From positions 208,836 through 233,694 of the forward strand of contig NW_005434576.1 in NCBI RefSeq assembly GCF_000315625.1: a stretch of 24,859 bases of DNA, given 5' to 3'. Source of the stretch: Guillardia theta CCMP2712 (Eukaryota > Cryptophyceae > Pyrenomonadales > Geminigeraceae). Both the position numbers and the translations under genes were made by a program. Within the stretch, counting starts at the first letter, position 1. Each line of letters starts with the position of its first letter. The notes beneath the pieces were generated by a model. The model saw only the letters and a program-made list of their open reading frames with translations, had not been told where the DNA came from and did no database searches. This document shows, piece by piece, positions 1-16,864 of this stretch.

Positions 1-81
1 GGGGAGGGGAGGGGGAGAGAGGTGGAGAGGGGAGGGGAGGAGGGAGGAGGGGAGGGCAGCGGAGGAGAGGAGCGCAGGTAC

Positions 82-3000
82 CATCGAAGTCTTGAGGAGC
101 ATGAAGGCTCCTGTCCCAGCCCCGCACTCCAGCGCGTGCGAGAAACACTCGGCGACAACGGTGGAGGGGGAGAGGCCGAAGACGCTCCGGTCGACCTTGC
201 GCTTGCAGCAGTCGCTGGCAAAGCAGACCAGCTGGCCGCAGGTCAGGCAGAGGGCTGGGCGATGAGGGACTGACGGCTCGAGCTCGCTGAACTCGTTGGA
301 GCAACCAAGGCACTTCTGGTCCCTGTAGCGCATGTAGAGATCATGGTAGAGGTCGGGGAGGGGGATCATGAGCGGCATCCCCATCTCCTGCGGTACTGGC
401 CATGCTTGCAGCGTACTGGAGGACGAGGAGGAGGAGGAGGAGGAGGAGGACAGGAAGGCGACCAGGTCCTGCATCCACTGGCCAACGAGCTGCTCCGTGA
501 GGGAGTAGAGGAGAGGGAACATGGTCCCCTGCTGCAAGGGGAGGTGAAGACTTTCCAGCAGGTTCTTGACGTCTGTCTCGGCGTTGAAGTCCTTGGGGAG
601 CAGCGGATCGCCGAAGTATAGACAGTGGAGGAGATGAGCGCTGCGGAGGAGGGGGAGGGAGGAGTCGATGTAGAAGTCTCGGAACCCTGGCCCGTGGATC
701 CTGTTCTCCTCCTCCCCGGAGAGGAAGTGGAGCCTCCGGCCCTCCCGCTCGCCCCCGCTGCGCATCTCGGCGAAGATCCTGTCCAGCCCCAGCTGGCAGT
801 GGAGCTGGTACACGAGCTGAAGGATGTGGCACTGGGACTCGTCGGTCATGTCAGACTCGCTCTGGAGCTCGTGTGGAGGGTTCTTGAAGAGGTAGGAGAG
901 GCTGACCTGAACGACATGCGCGCTGAAGATCAGGTGGAGGATCGCCAGGTGCTGCTCCAACTCCTCCACGTTCAGCGAGTAGTACACCTGCAGCAGCACC
1001 GAGAACATGTGCAGAGACAGGAAGGGGGCGTCCTGGGGCCCAGCTGCTGCTGCTGCTGCTGCCGCCGCCGCCGCCGCCCCTGCGGCAGCTCCGTCGGCTG
1101 CTGGAGAGCTCTGCAAGCCAAATAGACGGAGGAAGGGCTCGTCCAGGCTCCTCCTCCTCCTCCTCGCCTGCTCATGTCGCGCGAGCACATGAATCTCCCG
1201 CAGGTTGTGCAGCGCCTTCCCCACCGCCGGCAGCTTCTGACTCGCTGCTCCTCCCTGCCCGCTGAAGAACTCTCTCGAGTTTAGCTCCATACAGCAGATG
1301 GTCGTCCCCAGCCCCTTGATCAGGTTCCCCAGCGCCCCGCTCTCCCCGTGCCCGCTCGACGCGCTGCCCACGTCCTTGACCACCTCAAGGCGCTCCAGGA
1401 AGGAGGAGATGGATTGCGCTAGCAGGGCCCCGTGCTCGAGCTGGACGGGGGAGAGGACGCGCTTCTTGAGGTGGAGCAGGGAGAACTTCTCCCTCCCGTC
1501 CCTCTTGTACCCCTCGACGATCGTGTTGATCAGACTCGGCATCGCTTGCTGCACTTGCTCGTTGCTGTCGTTCCTGTGCCGGGACGGGATGAGCGGCACC
1601 AGCGCGTTCGCCATCTGACGGCAGAGGGGGCAGAAGAAGTTGCCGTTCTTCGCCTCCTGGTAGCCCAAATTCGTCCTAGTGAGCAGGGAAGCGTTCTTCT
1701 CGGGGTGGGAGAGGCTGTCGAGGTAGCTGTTGAAGCACGACACGTGTATGTAGTGGCCGCAGGACTGGAAGAAAAGATTGGGGCTGCTGTGTACCTGCAT
1801 GTTCGTTGCTACCTCCGCTCCTCCTCCTTGCAGCCGCCCGCCGAAGAATTTTTCCCGCGCCCTCCTGTGGTGCTTGGCAAATACGTTGGAGTTTTCCATG
1901 AAGCAGACCAGCCCGACGGGCTCGCTGGTGGAGGGGCTGGCGTACAGCGAGCAGATCACGCACTTGACCTTGTCGTCTTCGTTGTCCTCCTCCTCCGAGT
2001 CCGACACGATCGGCATCGCAGCTGCAAACATCTTCTGCTGCTCCGCAAAGCTCTTAAGCAGGGCAGCCTGACGCTCCTTGGCCTGCTGCAGCGAAACCTT
2101 GGACGGGGAGCCTGAAGCTCCCCGTTCCGCCGCCGCCTGCTGCTGCTGCTGCTGCTGCTCCAACTGCTCTCCCCCCCCGTCAGCCTTTGTAAGACTCCTG
2201 TACAGGGATAGGACGTTGGAGACTGAGGGGTGCGTGTCTTGCCCGAGGTCAGTCTTCTGGAGCTCGCAGAGGAGGGTGTAGATGCTGTATTCACACTCCT
2301 CCTCCTTGCTCTCCTCATGCGCCTCCTCGTCTCGAATTTTGACTGAGATGACCTTGTCAAAATTCTCGAGGAAGTCATGCCGATGGAACACGCAGCCCCA
2401 GTCCTGCAACAGTGCACCACCCGCCTCCTCCTCCACCTCCCGCAGCCCTTCCTGCCTCTGCTCCAGCTGATGCTCGAGAGCAGCTTGGATGAGCCAGAGC
2501 GTCATGTTGACTTGAATGGACGTCGAGTAGACGCTTCTTTGCCTGACTGCCCTCAGCAGCACCCGGTGCAGGACGTGATGGAGGACTGGGGAATGCAGCA
2601 GCCGGTAGATCCCTTTGAACGTGTCGGGCAGGTGCATCAGCAGTTTGCGCTTTTCGCCATGAGCTGGCTGGTCGCTGGGGGTTCGACTCTTCTCGTCCAT
2701 CTTGGCCTGCTCCAGCGCTGCCTCGTAGTCGCCATGGTTGAAGCTGCGGACGAGCACGTGGACGAGGAAGGAGTCGTAGCGGAAGGAGTCGTCAACCTTG
2801 AGACGGTACTTACCCTGCTCCATCTTCTCTGACTTCGGCTCCTCGTAGTGAGACGCCTGTCGGTGAAGTGAGTAGTGCAGTAGGGGAGGATGCGCAGGAT
2901 AAGGGAAGGGAGGAGAGGACAGAGACGGGGGAAGAAGGAGAGGTGAGTGAGGAGGAAGAGGGATCAGATTGCTAGCCATGTTGCTGGGGAGTAGCAAGGG

Positions 3001-5750
3001 GATCACGAAAGACGAGGAGCGAAGGAAGAGCTGGCAAGTCAGAGAGAAGAGGAGAGAAGGGAGGAGGGATGAAAGGACAGCAGACGATGAGGAGGAGCAG
3101 GAGGAAGGGCGGAAGGCGGGGGGGGGGGGGGGGGTGGCAAGAGGGCACAAGTGGCACAGTCGTCCACCTGGTTCAGCACGGATTCAAAGTCTTCATGCTC
3201 GTGCCACCTCCGACAGATGGAGTCTGTCAGCTGGCTGTGCGAGTGCGGCTTCACGCACAGACGGGCCGTGATCTCCTGGTGGATGCAGTCGCGGTCCGAC
3301 AGGCCCAGCCTCGCCCTCTCGGACAAGATCGCTGCGATGATGATGAGGCAGTCCTCGGAGATCGACGTGCTGGCTGAGACTGGGATGTCCATCATGTCCT
3401 CATCCTCGTCCTCGTCCTCGTCCTCGTCCTCCCTCCTGGGATCCTTGAAACCGAAGTACTCCATCAGCCCGAAACGATCCAGGATGATGGCGAGCAGCTC
3501 GTCGGGGTCAGTGAGTGCGGCCGAGCACTGAAGGATGAAGAGGTCGAGGTCGAAGCCGAGGTCGTAGAAGTAGTTCGATCTGTAGATCCATCCTCTCCTG
3601 TGCATGTTCTCCCCGTTCCATCGCCACATACCAGCTCGGATCTGAGCCAGCAGGACCTGGAGGGAAGCAAGAGTCGACAGGTGAGCTGAGAAATGAGGGG
3701 GAACGACTGGAACACACCTGAATGCGCAGCGGGTGCTCTATGAACTTGCTCATGAAGCTGTTCAGGTCCTCGATGTCCAGCACCTCCCTCAGGGGACGAT
3801 CGGAATATCGACAGATCTGCCCCGATGACGTCAGCACAGGGCCCAAGGGACTCGCCACACCCACCTGGGACACGAAGAACGCGACGAAGCGATGGATGGG
3901 GATGTGGAAGGAGACGGCCTCCTTGGACACGTCGAACATCATCGGGAATTTGTAGTTAGCATCCCCGACCTCGCTCTCCATGAACCACAGCTTGCATGCC
4001 TGCACACCAGCCTTGAGAGTCGCCCTCAGCGACCTCAGCATCTTCTCCCGGTCGATGCCGTCCTGCGACGGATCGTCCGTCATGTCTTCCTGGGCCATCA
4101 GGTCTTTGACTCCCGTGTCGATAAGGCTCAGTTGCTCCATCACGAGCTCGAGCTCGATGAAGAACGGGCTGGTCCACGCTCGAGACTCTTGCTCCACCAG
4201 CACGTTCACCTGAAGTCCGTTAGTCGCCTCCCCCTTGCAACTCGCACGCGCGGCAGACAGACCGATCGGAAGTGAAGGTCGATGCTCTGAAACTGCTTCG
4301 TGACGTCCAGCCATTCGTTGATGAGGTGCTCGTTCTGCAAGAACTCCAAGACGACGCTCCTGTGCGACAGGATATTGACAAGGTCGTTGGTGATGGGCCA
4401 ATAGGTGCGTTTGGTCCAGATGTCATGCTCGCAGTCGATCGTCTCCCCCTTCAAGACGTTCTTCTGCTCATCGACCAGGTAGAGGATGTTCTGGAATAGA
4501 GTACTGAGCAGTGACTCCTCTTGGATCATCTGGATCGTAAGGATCGAGTTGCTGAAAAGTTGGACGCTGATGTCAACCATCCTCGTAGGTATCTCCTTCT
4601 TGTCATTGGGGAGCTCCCTTGTGTGCTTCAAGATCGTGTACATGAACCGTTTGTACAGCTTGATGAAGATTCGGGTGAATCGCTGCTTGAAGTCGAAATC
4701 GAACAGCATCTGGAGGAACAGGGTCGACATCTCAACTGACAGGTAAGACCCGGTGAGAACGAGAGATTCCAGGATAGAAAGAGGAAAGCTGTGATCAGGC
4801 TCGTTTGTGAGATGGAAAAATACAGTCTTGGTGTCTTGGGAGATGAAAAAGTCGTAGTTCCTGCCAGTCTGGCAGTTGAAGAACTGCTGAACTAGACCGC
4901 TCCTCGACCCCGTGTGCCCCCCCGGCGCTCTCAGCTCTCGGTTGCTATCACTTCGTCCTGCCATGTCACCGTCGCAGCTCACACCCTCCATCGGCGAGTC
5001 CGAGGCCCGCAAGTTCGGGTTGATCAAACCGATGTCTTCAAGGGCAGCTGCGCACACGATTCTGCGGTAGACGTTGCCAGTACGGCAGAGGTTCTGAACG
5101 AAGTGGAACATCTCCCTGCACGTCTGCGGGAGGGGCTGCCGGTAGCTCTCTATCGGATCCTTCCTCCAGAAGTCGTGGCTCTCCGCCATCCGGTTCGCCA
5201 GGTACTGGAGGAGGACTTTGAGGACATGGTACGCGCTCCTTACCTCGTCTGTTGGCATCGGGATGTGGAACGGCATGGCAGGTCCCGTGTGCATGGAGCA
5301 GAACCCCGTCGATTTCCAGGCCCCTGGGTCTCCACAGTCGCAGCAGCCGCCAGCGACTGACCTGTACATTAGGAAGTTATGGTTTCTGTGCGCACCCTTC
5401 TCGAAGCACTCATGGCAGATCGCCGAGCAAGGGCTCATGCCGCATGTCCTGCAGCGGTAGGCAACGTAGCCCTTGCCCCAGATCCTTCCGCACACGTTCG
5501 ACTTGGCGCCATAGCACATCTGAACGCGCTCGACATACTCGTCGGGCGTCTCGTTGTCAGCAGGGGAAGTGATCAACCATGGTATCCACTGCATCACGTC
5601 TGTGAGGTCGGAGGATGCGACCTCTCTCTCGTGCTCTCTTGACAGCAGAGCATGGGTGAATGACTCCAATGATTCTATACTCTTGCGAAGCTCCTGTCCA
5701 GCCTTGTCCGGGCCCAGCTCGACGAGCCTGCCGAACTCTTGAAGCCGCAT
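82..5750 (-). CDS. UBR1: UBR1/PRT6-family N-degron E3 ubiquitin ligase, 3' end beyond the window
   Basis: RING-type E3 ligase that binds destabilising N-termini and ubiquitinates the substrate with a RAD6-type E2. Minus-strand exons are 5750-4263, 4209-3718, 3656-3168 and 2856-82; every junction is phase 0, giving 1748 codons before the edge, about full family length. The UBR box is at residues 87-154, starting CGRIWGKGYVAYRCRTCG, with CHECF, HRNH and CCDCGD. The family motif VSFHIPIHRF is near residue 595, and HPLRIQ joins VLLAQIRAGMWRWNG exactly across the 61-nt intron. The RING runs from CVIC (residue 1122) to CPLC (residue 1232). A C-terminal Cys motif, CLTCGQLVCFASDCC, lies near 1692, followed by CGAGTG. 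Host-specific inserts are an acidic ED run, Q7, an Ala run near 1420 and a Ser run near 1625. The start is chosen because an upstream ATG is closed at once by TAG. No ClpS-like N-domain is visible. A likely donor at 81 leads into CT-rich intron sequence, so the last exon or exons lie outside. PRT6 is an equally good name. Confidence 0.93.
2857..3167 (-). other. Intron 3 of the UBR1-like gene, with a 17-base homopolymer
   Basis: The junctions AACCAG|gtggac and cgacag|GCGTCT join VLNQ to ASHYEEPK in phase 0, as expected in this family. At 311 nt it is far longer than the 53-nt (4210-4262) and 61-nt (3657-3717) introns of the same gene. It holds a run of 17 G on the plus strand at 3118-3134 and is otherwise pyrimidine-rich on the sense strand. 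The 53-nt intron has a textbook-like branch site, CTAAC, just before ttcag. Confidence 0.8.
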
Positions 5751-5967
5751 TCCGTGTGCTGACTACGTTACCATGGCCTGAAAGCTAAGGTATCATCAGT
5801 CAGAACGGGAATAAAGAACAGCATCATGTAGATATGGACCATCTAGCTGAGTTCATGTCGCACACAAGAGCAGGCGAACAATCAATTTTAGGGATGCAAG
5901 TGTAAGGGAGGGAAAGAAGCGGAGAAGTCACCTCCTGCACCCGTCTCCCTCCCCACTCCCCTTTCCC

Positions 5968-6065
5968 CCCGATCTTCTTCACGTCCCTGCTCCTCCTCGA
6001 CATCATGATCTCCCCTTCCTCCCGATCTTCTTCACGTCCCTTCTCCTCCTCGACATCATGATCTC
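5968..6065. repeat. Imperfect tandem duplication, about 45 nt at a 53-nt period
   Basis: The segment starting CCCGATCTTCTTCACGTCCC at 5968 recurs at 6021. Both copies run on through CTCCTCCTCGACATCATGATCTC, with one visible G/T difference. It lies 220-315 nt upstream of the ubiquitin ligase start. It could be a duplicated regulatory element or simple replication slippage. No gene is supported in 5751-6120. Confidence 0.85.
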
Positions 6066-6125
6066 AGCTCCCGCCCGCCCGTCGCCTCCTCCCCTTCATC
6101 CCTCCCGCTGCCATGACAAGCGCAT

Positions 6126-6290
6126 CCTTCCAAAAATATTGTTATATATTTGTATAAGCTTCTCATACGTAAATATCTACAAATATATAATTTGCAGGTA
6201 TCTATAAGTATTTATTATAGATAATATATTCATAAAAATAAATTTATTTCATAGGAAATTAGAAATGAAGTAATAATAATTGGTACCACT
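6126..6290. other. AT-rich island
   Basis: About 165 nt of very AT-rich sequence, with runs such as TTATATATTTGTATAAG and ATAATATATTCATAAAAATA, stand in an otherwise GC-rich region. It lies between the start of the divergent ubiquitin ligase gene and the GC-rich spacer. A promoter, matrix-attachment or replication-initiation role is possible, but nothing in the sequence decides it. I see no coding potential. Confidence 0.6.
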
Positions 6291-6299
6291 GGAATCGTC

Positions 6300-7350
6300 T
6301 GTACTAGGCGTGACCGTACGGGTCTGCCGCACCCGGGCCGCGACAGCCCGGCCCGGCCACTGAGCCCCGGTGGCAGTGACTCGAAGCCTCCGACCGTCCA
6401 CTGGCAGGGCCCGGCCCGGGGCCGATCGGATCGGAAGTTAAGTTCACTGAGTCAATTGGATCGGACCCGGCGTGAGAGAATTCGGAAATCGGAAGTGCCA
6501 GAAACCGTTTCCGCTGCAGTGCCAACGGCCGCGGCACCGGGCTTGGCACGGTACTCCGTACGACTCGCCGAGTCCGATCGGATGATTGCCGGGCTCGGTG
6601 AGATGCCAATCATTCGTCGCTGTAACAGTACGGTACGGTCGGGGGCCTGATCAAACTCTGGCACGACTTCTTTGGTTTCCTCAGTACGGTCTCACTAACG
6701 TTTAGAGCCTGTCTTACTAAGGGATCAGGACTCGGCGGATGGTACGGTAACAGGGCCGTACTAGGCTAGTAGTCACGCCGCCGGGCGGCCCCGGCGCCCC
6801 CGGGGCACTCACTGGCACCGGGTGACCGTACTGGCACTGGCCCTGCGGCAGCCCGGCCGGGCTGGCCGCTCGGAGCGGGCCCGGGGGCCGCTCAGCGGCC
6901 AGTGCCGCGGCGCAGTGGGGCCGGGCCGCCGCGCGGCCCCGGTGACTGACTCACCGTCAGTCCGGGGGCCTGCCAGGCTGACGGTGACCTGCAGGCTGAC
7001 TCGGCGTTGGACTCCGGTGACCGCCGCGCCGCGCGGCGCCCGGGCTGCGCCGCTGCCAGCGGCTGTACTGAGTACCTTGAGTAGTAAAGCCTGCCGATGA
7101 GGCTCAACGGGCCGTCACGGTACGGAGTACGGTACGGTCAGGGCGGCAGTGAGGCCCCCGGGCCCGCCGGGCCGCTCCGCCCGGTGGCACCCTGTTAAAG
7201 GGGCGTGACAGCGGGGGTGGTTGAAGGGGAGAGGTGGACTGAGGTGATGACAACGGCTGGTCAATCTCCCGGTAGTGTGTAGCGGGAGACTGAGACTCAA
7301 TCGCTGACCGAGGGCTCACCCATGTGAAGTCGGAGGACCGGAGTTATCAC
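6300..7350. repeat. GC-rich word-repetitive spacer 1
   Basis: About 1 kb built from a few recurring short words: GGCCCGG, CGGTACGG, CACTGGCAC, GTGACCGT, CGGATCGG and GACTGA/TCAGTC. Many of these are palindromic or near-palindromic. Reading frames here are open only because the DNA is GC-rich; their translations show no domain or sensible composition, so I do not call genes. It ends about 300 nt before family copy A. The intervening 7350-7530 is ordinary sequence. Confidence 0.6.
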
Positions 7351-7538
7351 GGGGCCACTAGTAGGACCAACTATGTAGTAAACTTACTGCCTTTTCCATG
7401 GTGCTATTACATCTCTGGGGCAAGCTTGTCTGAAGGGAGCGAATTTTTTAAAAAGTAGTAGTATTTTCTCCTGCACCAGTGGAGGGCAATGTCAGCAAAC
7501 TCTTGGGAGACGCAAGAAGAGGGCGGGAGGGAGGACGG

Positions 7539-7546
7539 TATATATA
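7539..7546 (+). promoter_or_regulatory. TATA-like element upstream of family copy A
   Basis: TATATATA occurs 117 nt before the ATG at 7663, a suitable distance for a core promoter plus a short 5' leader. No equally clear TATA box is seen at the same place before copies B or C. Confidence 0.45.
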
Positions 7547-7662
7547 GCGATGGGAAGGGCAATCGAGAGCACCTGCAGCCACATTGCTCCAAAGATCTTC
7601 AAGACAACAACTTGCAGAAGTAAACCCATCGCAATCAGAAGAGAATCTCCAACACTGAAGAA

Positions 7663-8622
7663 ATGATGAAGAACATGTCCAGGACGAGCAATCTTCGTGA
7701 AAACCACCTATATCAACTCATTTGTGAAAAGCGCAAAGAACAAAACAGTCTTGCTGAGAACACGTCAACAACACTCTTTAATGCCATTGTTGCCGACGAA
7801 GTAGACGAAGACGACATAGTCGTCAACGAAAAGAAGACTGGCTTCCCCCCCACCGTCAGGCTCTCTTCCCTTCGCCCGCTTATCACTCGATCTCAGTCGT
7901 CTCAAAACTCAAGCCTCGACTCCTCCTCCCTCTCTTCTGAGCCCCAGGACGACACCGAGCTCCTTCGATCCCGCATCCAGGCCGTCTTCCTCACCTACCG
8001 GTCTCCCAACACTACCCCCAAGCAGTACGTCAGCCATGCTCAGCTCCTCGAGTCCTTCAAGGACCTCGCCGATACTGTCAGCGGCCCCAACGCCTTCAGC
8101 GTCGCCTCCACCTCCTGCTCCTGCCATCGCCCTCACTCTCACTCCCCCAGCTTCCCGTCAACCAGCAGCATCCCGTCGGGCGAGCACGGGTCGGCCAAGA
8201 ACAAGCCCCGCCCGGTGCACAACACGGCTGCGAGGGCTCAGGGGAGGTGCGAGTGCGAGGGAGTGCACGGGGTGGTGGAGATGCGGAGCAAGAGAGGCTC
8301 GCGGCCCCCGGAGAAGGTCAGGTGCTCCATCCAGTCCAGCTCGGGCAAGATGATCCTCTCCATCTTCGGCGGCAGCGACTACGGGACGGAGGTAGGCTTC
8401 ATCCGGCTGGAGGAGTCGTACGTGGCGACGTACGGGGAGAAGCCTCTGACGTTTGCGGTGGGGCTGAGGTCGAGGAGGGAGTGCTTCGAGGAGAGCGAGA
8501 TCCACTTCTCTTGCCACACGAGCGTGTCGCGAGACAAGTGGGTGGGGGCGCTGATCCAGGGAGGGAGCAAGAGCAGGAGGATGCTTTCAAGCCTCCCTGC
8601 AGAGATCGTGGGCGACGAGTGA
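7663..8622 (+). CDS. PH-like domain protein, family copy A
   Basis: A single-exon reading frame of 319 residues. The first ~92 residues are copy-specific, apart from a short conserved motif, PPTVRLSSLRPL. From residue ~93 (EPQDDTELLRSRIQ) a helical segment runs to ~150, then a His/Ser/Pro-rich linker to ~190. A beta-rich region (~197-300) starts near VHGVVEMRSKRG and ends in a helix with Trp, DKWVGALI, resembling a pleckstrin-homology fold; this is a pattern judgement, not a profile match. The tail after GGSKS (RRMLSS...) differs between copies. There is no signal peptide or membrane segment, so it is probably cytosolic and could act as a lipid- or protein-binding adaptor. A TATA-like box lies 117 nt upstream. 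The second ATG, at 7666, is also usable. Confidence 0.82.
   Translation: MMKNMSRTSNLRENHLYQLICEKRKEQNSLAENTSTTLFNAIVADEVDEDDIVVNEKKTGFPPTVRLSSLRPLITRSQSSQNSSLDSSSLSSEPQDDTELLRSRIQAVFLTYRSPNTTPKQYVSHAQLLESFKDLADTVSGPNAFSVASTSCSCHRPHSHSPSFPSTSSIPSGEHGSAKNKPRPVHNTAARAQGRCECEGVHGVVEMRSKRGSRPPEKVRCSIQSSSGKMILSIFGGSDYGTEVGFIRLEESYVATYGEKPLTFAVGLRSRRECFEESEIHFSCHTSVSRDKWVGALIQGGSKSRRMLSSLPAEIVGDE
7941..8575 (+). repeat. Shared core block, copy in gene A
   Basis: A 635-nt block that starts at GCCCCAGGACGACACC and ends at GGGAGCAAGAGCA. It matches 19951-20585 with two visible differences: GAG versus GAA at the Glu before ATGCGG, and GTG versus GTA at the Val of KWVGAL. Both are silent. Similarity drops sharply outside these limits. 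Confidence 0.9.
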
Positions 8623-8739
8623 AATGAAAACATTTTATGTAGATAAACAATAAGAGATATTCCCTCTTGATATTCCTGCTGAATGTAAGACTTTTGTGAA
8701 AGGTATGAAGACTCCCTCGCCTGCTGCGGAGCCAATCCG

Positions 8740-9320
8740 TCGATTACTCGGACTGGGGCCCCTGTTGGACCGTCAGTTGACTGTCCAACCATTCACTAAT
8801 CGGATCGGCCCGTCGGCCCGTACCGTCCGTACCGGCCGGCGTACGGCCCGGGAAGTTGTCACCGTCGAGTCGTCACCCGGCCCGGCCCCCCGTGTGACCC
8901 GGTGACCGTCAGACAGGCCGCGGCTCGGCGGCGCCGCGGCCCGGCCCGCCGGGATCCAGCGCGGGGTCATTGGATTCACGGGACCCCCCCGCGCCGCGCG
9001 TCTCAGGGTGCCGGTGGCTGGCACTGGCACTGAGTCAGTGGCCGCCCGGCCGGGCGTGCCCCGGCGGCCCGGCCAACTTGGGCTGGCAAAGCCCAAGTTA
9101 ACGCACCGCCGGTGGCGGCGCCCGGACTCCGACACTGCTACCGTGCCCCCGGTGCCAGGCTGCCTGCGACCATGCCATGATGAGCGGCCCGGCGGCCCGG
9201 CCCGAGTCACGAGTCAGGCACGCTGACTCAGTGCCACGGCCCGGCCCACTGGCACCGTCACCCCGACCGTACTCGGACGGTCCGATCCCGAGTCCGGCCG
9301 GACGAGAGTAATAACGGTCA
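8740..9320. repeat. GC-rich word-repetitive spacer 2
   Basis: It has the same vocabulary as the spacer upstream of copy A: CCCGGCCCG, GTGACCGTC, ACCGTACCG-like words, CACTGGCAC and GACTCAGTGCC. It begins about 120 nt after the stop of copy A and ends where ordinary sequence resumes, before a purine-rich tract. No gene is supported. Confidence 0.6.
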
Positions 9321-9399
9321 TAACGATCGCAATTGGTGACGAAGTCGTGAATGCCAGACAGGAGGTAAGGGAGAGAGCTGGAAGATCAGGGGAGGGAGA

Positions 9400-9456
9400 G
9401 GAGGGAGGAGGGAGGAGGGAGGAGGGAGGAGGGAGGAGGGAGGAGGGAGGAGGGAG
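9400..9456 (+). repeat. GAGGGAG heptanucleotide repeat
   Basis: An almost perfect 7-nt period of GAGGGAG over about 56 nt. The stretch between this repeat and the start at 9800 is purine-rich, with no supported gene; it probably holds the promoter and 5' leader of the next gene. Confidence 0.85.
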
Positions 9457-9799
9457 AAGGATACAGCAAGGAGAAGAGAGCTGATAGCAGGGAGAAGAAC
9501 TCGATGAAGGAGTTAGACAAAGAGGCCAAAGAGCAGCAGGAGCAGGAAGCAGAAGCTAATGACGATTGAAGACACAGGTGGTAATAGTGGATAAGGTGCT
9601 GTCGTTCAGAATGAAAGCAGGAAACAGGCGCAGGGCAGGGAAGGGGGGGGGGAGAGAGCATGTGGCAAGATCAGGCTAAAATTGGAGGAGCGGAAGCTGG
9701 AGAGCACGAGGGTGGGTGTACATGTGGCTTCGTGAATGTTTTGTTCTTAGCAGGATCAGCAGCGGAAGGTGAGCGTGCTGGTTGCCGGTGAGCAGGAGC

Positions 9800-15904
<6,105 letters not shown>

Positions 15905-16864
15905 GTCAGCAGGGGAGAAGGACAAGGACGTGGGAGGGAGGAGAGGAAGGGAGGGGGAGGGAGGGGGAGGGAGGAGTCTGGTTTTTCACATGCGAGTACA
16001 CATACAGCATTAACCTTGTCATCCTCCTGGTCGTCCTCCCTCCTGTCTGCGCTCTTCGTACATCACTTGACTCTAGCCTCTGCTCAAGTCTTGACCACCT
16101 GGTCCCCTCGTGCTACGTCTTTGCTGCTGGTGGCATGGTGGTGGTGCTGTTGCTCTTCTGCCCCCTCCACCTCCACCACCTCCTCGTCTTGCAGCGCCTT
16201 TCGCTCTGCATCCCGCATCTGAATAGCTGGAGGAGGACAAGCAAGTAGCAGCAGCAGCTTTTCATTCTTCCATCTTCCTCCACGTCCTCGCGCTTCCTCG
16301 AGTCTGATCATCTCTGGTAGTGGGTGAAGGTGAGGGGGGGACCGGGCGGCATCGCAGCAGAGAACTGAAGATGATGAGCAGGAGCAGGGGCAGGAGCAGG
16401 AGCAGGAGGAAGCACTTGCTGGTGGTACAGATTCCCATCATGACTTCTGAAGAGGATGGGAACGCCTGCTGCTGCTGTTGCTGCTGCTGCAGTCCCTGGC
16501 ATCGAAGAATACAGCTGCAAACCCTGTAGAGAACGGGGAAGAGGAAGAGGGAGGGAAGGGAGGGAAGGGCAGGGAAGGGCAGGGAAGGGCAGGGAGGAAA
16601 GGGAGGAAAGGGAGGGAAGGAGGAGAGGGGACAGGGTGAGGATACACGAAAGGAATAGACAAAATGCAAACAAGAGGAGGGAAAAGAACCAAGGATGGGA
16701 AAGGAGGTGAAAAGGGAGAAAACGAATAGGATAATGAAGAGGAGAGGAGAGGAGAGGAGAGGAGAGGAGAGGAGAGGAGAGGAGAGGAGAGGAGAGGAGG
16801 ATGGGGGGGGCAAGGAAAAGAGATTACCGTCAGCATCAGTAGTGCGGCAGGCTCAATCACCTGA
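15905..16864. other. Repeat-rich stretch without a supported gene
   Basis: It contains purine-rich runs (GGGAGGGAGG near 15945-15975), pyrimidine-rich stretches, a short CAGGAG array near 16376-16410, a degenerate GGGAAGGGCA repeat at 16545-16625 and a GGAGA array at 16737-16800. Short open frames are low-complexity (Cys, Ala or Glu-Gln runs) and change frame with the repeats. An acceptor-like ttgcag at about 16190 could belong to an alternative 3' end of the preceding gene, but I could not build a convincing exon. Confidence 0.5.
16737..16800 (+). repeat. GGAGA pentanucleotide repeat
   Basis: About 12 GGAGA units, the same unit as in intron 3 of the upstream gene. It is not assigned to any exon. 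Confidence 0.88.

Noticed and set aside
341-2832. Several long open frames on both strands (for example 1432-2115 plus and 1956-2420 minus) inside the left 3 kb
   Set aside because: They are shadows of the ubiquitin ligase exon 2856-82, whose own frame gives clear UBR1-family motifs; the shadows are Arg-, Leu- or Ser-rich without domains.
6304-7319. Open frames of 60-100 codons in the GC-rich spacer
   Set aside because: They occur in all frames because stops are rare in such GC-rich DNA; no domain, no consistent start and no similarity among spacers at protein level.
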